From Ktedonobacterales bacterium (GTDB lineage Bacteria; Chloroflexota; Ktedonobacteria; Ktedonobacterales; JADMIN01), in the NCBI GenBank assembly GCA_025450405.1, contig JANWHL010000277.1, positions 1 through 9,353 of the forward strand: 9,353 nucleotides of DNA, given 5' to 3'. A program made the translations under genes and the position numbers. Shown here piece by piece: positions 7,045 to 9,353 of this stretch. Numbering within the stretch: position 1 is the first letter of the stretch; each line of letters opens with the position of its first letter. The notes under the pieces were generated by a model. It had not been told where the DNA came from. It saw nothing but the letters and a program-made list of their open reading frames with translations, and ran no database searches.

Positions 7045-7053
7045 TGTTATACT
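7045..7053 (+). promoter_or_regulatory. Extended -10 promoter for Clp-type gene
   Basis: TGTTATACT is an extended -10 element (TGn plus TATACT), 16 bases after the rhomboid stop. No good -35 box is seen at the expected distance, as is common for extended -10 promoters. The predicted transcript start near 7060 leaves a leader of about 36 bases before ATG 7096. Confidence 0.5.
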
Positions 7054-7095
7054 GGGAATGGGTGCGGGCAAGCATAGCGGGGGACGGCGGGACGA

Positions 7096-9353
7096 ATGGC
7101 ACGGCAGCGGCGGGCGGCGCTCGAACACGTCGTCAACATGGGCGCGACGGATCTGACGGCGCGGCTGGAGGCCGGTCAGCTCGGCCACGCCTATGGCCGC
7201 GAGGACGAGATCGGACGCGTCTTGCGGGGCATTCAGGCGAGGCGGAGTGTCCTGCTGCTGGGGCCATCGGATGTGGGCAAGACGGCCATCCTGCACGAGG
7301 CGGTGCGCCGTATGGCGCGCGGACAGGGCCCCGAGCCGCTGCATGGCAAGCGCGTGGTGGCCATCTCCACTGGGCGCATCCTCACCGGCACACGCTACAT
7401 CGGCGAGTGGCAGACCCGCCTCACCGAGCTCCTAGAGGCCGTCAAAGACGACCATAACCTGCTCCTCTACGTCGAGGACATCTGGGCGCTGCGCGACGCC
7501 GGCCGCGCCTCCGAAGACGCGGATGGCTTCAACGTCCAAATGCGGCCTTACATCGAGAACCAGGACCTCGTCTTGCTCGGCGAAAGCACGCACGAGAACT
7601 ATGTCTCGGGGCCTCACCGCCCGCTGGGCCTGGCGGATGACCAGGGATTCATGCGCCATTTCGACGTGGTCAAGGTGGAGGAGCCTAGTCTGGACGAGAC
7701 GCGGGCGATCCTCCAGGCGGCGGCGCGCCACCTGCAGCGCGCTCACCACGTGCGCATCGAGGCCGCGGCCATCGAGCGCGGGCTCGAGTTGACGCGCCAG
7801 TTCCTACCCTATCAGGCCTTCCCGGGCAAGGCCATCCGCCTGCTCGACACCGCCGCCGGTGATCGCGAGGCGCCCGGACCGGACGATGCCACACGGCGGC
7901 CGGCGGACGCGCGTCCGGTCGCGGCCACCACCTCGCGCGACCAGATCGTCACCGCGGATGTCGTCACGGCTGCCTTTTCGCGGATGACCGGCGTGCCGGA
8001 GCCGATCATCTCGGACAAGATTCCGCTGACCCAGGAGGCGATCCGCGCCTATTTCGAGGAGCGTATCATCGGCCAGGCCGAGGGGATCGATGCGGTCGTG
8101 GATGTAGTGACGCTGGTGAAGGCGCAGCTGCACGACACCGGGCGTCCGCTGGGCGTGCTGTTCTTCGTGGGCCCGACGGGTGTGGGCAAGACGGAGCTCG
8201 CCAAAACGCTGGCGGAGTATCTCTTCGGTGGCAAGGAGAAGCTGCTGCGGTTTGACATGAGCGAGTACAAGACAGTCCTGAGCCTGAAGGACTTTCTCGA
8301 GCAGCTCACGGAGAAGCAGCGCCGCCAGAGTTTTTCGGTCATCCTGCTCGACGAATTCGAGAAGGCAGGCTCGTTCGTCTTCGATCTGTTCCTCCAGGTC
8401 TTCGATGATGCCCGGCTCACGGACCCGGCGGGCCGCTCCGTAGACCTGCACAACACCATCATCATCATGACGTCGAATTTGGGGACCGACCAGGCCGGTG
8501 CGGGCAGTCTCGGCTTTGTCACGGGCTCGGGCGCGCTCGCCGAAGAGCGCTCGCGCCTGATGGAGGCGGTGGAAGACTATTTCCGCCCGGAGTTCATCAA
8601 CCGGCTGGACCGGATCGTCACTTTCCGCCCGCTCGGCGTGGCCGAGATGCGCACGATCGCGCGGCGCGAGCTGGGCAAGGCGCTGCTGCGCGAGGGCGTG
8701 CTGCGGCGCAACATCCTGCTGGACTTCCGCGAGGAGGTGCTGGATGTCCTGCTCCAGGTGGGTTTCAGCCCCATCTATGGTGCGCGACCGCTCCAGCGCG
8801 CCATCCGCGACCGTGTGCTGCTCCCGCTGGCTCGCCAGATCGCCGCTCGGCCGGCGGCCGGGGAGCAACTCTTCGAGCTGTGCGCGCGCGATGGCAACAT
8901 CGTGGCGGAGGTCATCCCGATGGGCCCGCTCGCCGAGGCGGCGCGCCCCGAGACGGAGCCGGCCAGCGCGCCGCTGGCTCCCACGGCGGAGACCGGCGCG
9001 AGCGGTGATGGCGTGGCGGCGCGTCCTCGTGAGACACGCCCGCGCGATGGTCGCTCTGTGGATGGACGCATCGGTGACCTCTGTGCCCGGCTCGAGTCCA
9101 TCCTCGTCTCTGACCGCTTCCAGGAAGTTGATACCCGGGCGCACGAGTTGGTCGAACAAACCGCGCAGCCGGCGTTCTGGGATGACCACGAACGATCGCG
9201 TGAGGTGCTGGCCGCCGCGTACCACCTGGACCGGGTGAAGGAGCGGCTGAACGACCTGCGCAATCGGGCGGAGCGATTGGCGGAGCGGGCGAAGATGGTG
9301 CGCCGGCATGGCGACGCCGCGGGGATGCGCGATCTCGCGGCGCGCTGCGAGGC
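7096..9353 (+). CDS. Two-ring Clp/Hsp100 ATPase fused to RF2-like N-terminal domain, 3' end cut
   Basis: The frame stays open for 752 residues to the window end. ATG 7096 is the first start after an in-frame TAG at 7075 but lacks a clear Shine-Dalgarno site; Met15 (7138) is the alternative. Ring 1: Walker A GPSDVGKT (56-63), pore-loop RYIGEW (100-105, Tyr101, matching the KYRGEF loop of ClpB/ClpC), Walker B with swapped acids (YVED, E127-D128) and FMRHF (185-189) where ERRF is usual. Ring 2: Walker A GPTGVGKT (359-366), DMSEY (387-391), Walker B LLDE (417-420), sensor-1 Asn461, LGF (472-474), Arg503 in FINRLD and sensor-2 Arg564 in YGARPLQ. The Clp N-domain and ClpB middle domain are absent, and the GYVG pore loop of ring 2 is deleted. 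After a linker (about 612-652), residues 653-752 resemble release factor 2 before its catalytic domain, including PAFWDDHERSREVL (692-705). ATP-driven unfolding coupled to ribosomes is inferred. Confidence 0.92.
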   Translation, partial: MARQRRAALEHVVNMGATDLTARLEAGQLGHAYGREDEIGRVLRGIQARRSVLLLGPSDVGKTAILHEAVRRMARGQGPEPLHGKRVVAISTGRILTGTRYIGEWQTRLTELLEAVKDDHNLLLYVEDIWALRDAGRASEDADGFNVQMRPYIENQDLVLLGESTHENYVSGPHRPLGLADDQGFMRHFDVVKVEEPSLDETRAILQAAARHLQRAHHVRIEAAAIERGLELTRQFLPYQAFPGKAIRLLDTAAGDREAPGPDDATRRPADARPVAATTSRDQIVTADVVTAAFSRMTGVPEPIISDKIPLTQEAIRAYFEERIIGQAEGIDAVVDVVTLVKAQLHDTGRPLGVLFFVGPTGVGKTELAKTLAEYLFGGKEKLLRFDMSEYKTVLSLKDFLEQLTEKQRRQSFSVILLDEFEKAGSFVFDLFLQVFDDARLTDPAGRSVDLHNTIIIMTSNLGTDQAGAGSLGFVTGSGALAEERSRLMEAVEDYFRPEFINRLDRIVTFRPLGVAEMRTIARRELGKALLREGVLRRNILLDFREEVLDVLLQVGFSPIYGARPLQRAIRDRVLLPLARQIAARPAAGEQLFELCARDGNIVAEVIPMGPLAEAARPETEPASAPLAPTAETGASGDGVAARPRETRPRDGRSVDGRIGDLCARLESILVSDRFQEVDTRAHELVEQTAQPAFWDDHERSREVLAAAYHLDRVKERLNDLRNRAERLAERAKMVRRHGDAAGMRDLAARCE
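9058..9353 (+). other. RF2 PCRF-type domain segment inside the Clp-type gene
   Basis: Residues 655-752 of the Clp-type product parallel the first about 100 residues of bacterial release factor 2. The pattern is an RIxDLxxRLE-type first helix, an acidic/basic helix ending in a P-x-F-W-D-D turn, then a long Leu/Arg/Glu coiled-coil-like helix. The FW(D/N)(D/E) turn is the most distinctive RF2 feature here. The sequence ends before any SPF tripeptide or GGQ loop could appear, so it is open whether a full release factor follows. Confidence 0.7.

Noticed and set aside
9108..9114. CTC TGA C, resembling the RF2 programmed +1 frameshift site (CTT TGA C), near the aligned position
   Set aside because: The Clp frame already reads GAC here, so no shift is needed. 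The pre-shift frame has a stop at 9075-9077 and no ATG, GTG or TTG between it and the TGA, and no AGGGGG-type stimulator precedes it. Probably coincidence.
7804..9309. A 501-codon open frame on the minus strand
   Set aside because: It lies antisense to the Clp-type gene, whose motifs are unmistakable. Long antisense frames are expected from GC-rich codon bias, and the translation is Arg/Ala/Gln-rich with no domain.
9058..9353. A separate prfB gene starting at the in-frame GTG 9058
   Set aside because: No ribosome binding site precedes this GTG, and the upstream Clp frame has no stop before it, so the two parts are read as one protein. A sequencing error hiding a stop cannot be excluded.

Overview
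This is a GC-rich bacterial window with six protein-coding genes, two of them cut by the window edges. Gene families, high GC and Shine-Dalgarno-led genes with TATACT-type -10 boxes suggest a Chloroflexota-like or other GC-rich Gram-positive-type soil or thermophile lineage. That is inference; no rRNA or other marker gene is present.

Layout. Positions 1-567 (+) hold the C-terminal end of a Hanks-type Ser/Thr kinase. Positions 568-1301 are a non-coding, G-skewed convergent gap with two diverged copies of a 30-bp repeat, two G-quadruplex-type motifs and a strong hairpin. Positions 1302-2345 (-) encode a SprT-like zinc metallopeptidase. Positions 2629-4350 (-) encode a polytopic membrane protein of the 'glycerophosphoryl diester phosphodiesterase membrane domain' type. 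Positions 4351-4630 are a divergent control region with one promoter per direction and a 13-bp direct repeat midway between them. On the + strand follow a AAA+ ATPase with an N-terminal winged-helix-like region (4631-6133), a rhomboid intramembrane protease (6226-7029) and a two-ring Clp/Hsp100-type ATPase (7096 to the window end, still open).

The most unusual object is the last gene. It has no Clp N-domain and no ClpB middle domain. Its second ATPase ring lacks the GYVG pore-loop segment. Its reading frame continues without a stop through an Ala/Pro/Glu-rich linker into a segment that reads like the N-terminal (PCRF-type) region of peptide chain release factor 2. Whether the stop-codon-recognition and GGQ domains follow lies outside the window. 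An unfoldase physically joined to a release-factor module suggests ribosome rescue or nascent-chain quality control, but this is a hypothesis.

Functionally the window groups proteolysis and remodelling genes (SprT-like peptidase, rhomboid, Clp-type ATPase, another AAA+ ATPase) beside a kinase and a membrane protein. The + strand AAA+ and rhomboid genes probably share the promoter at 4519-4546. The Clp-type gene has its own extended -10 candidate at 7045-7053.
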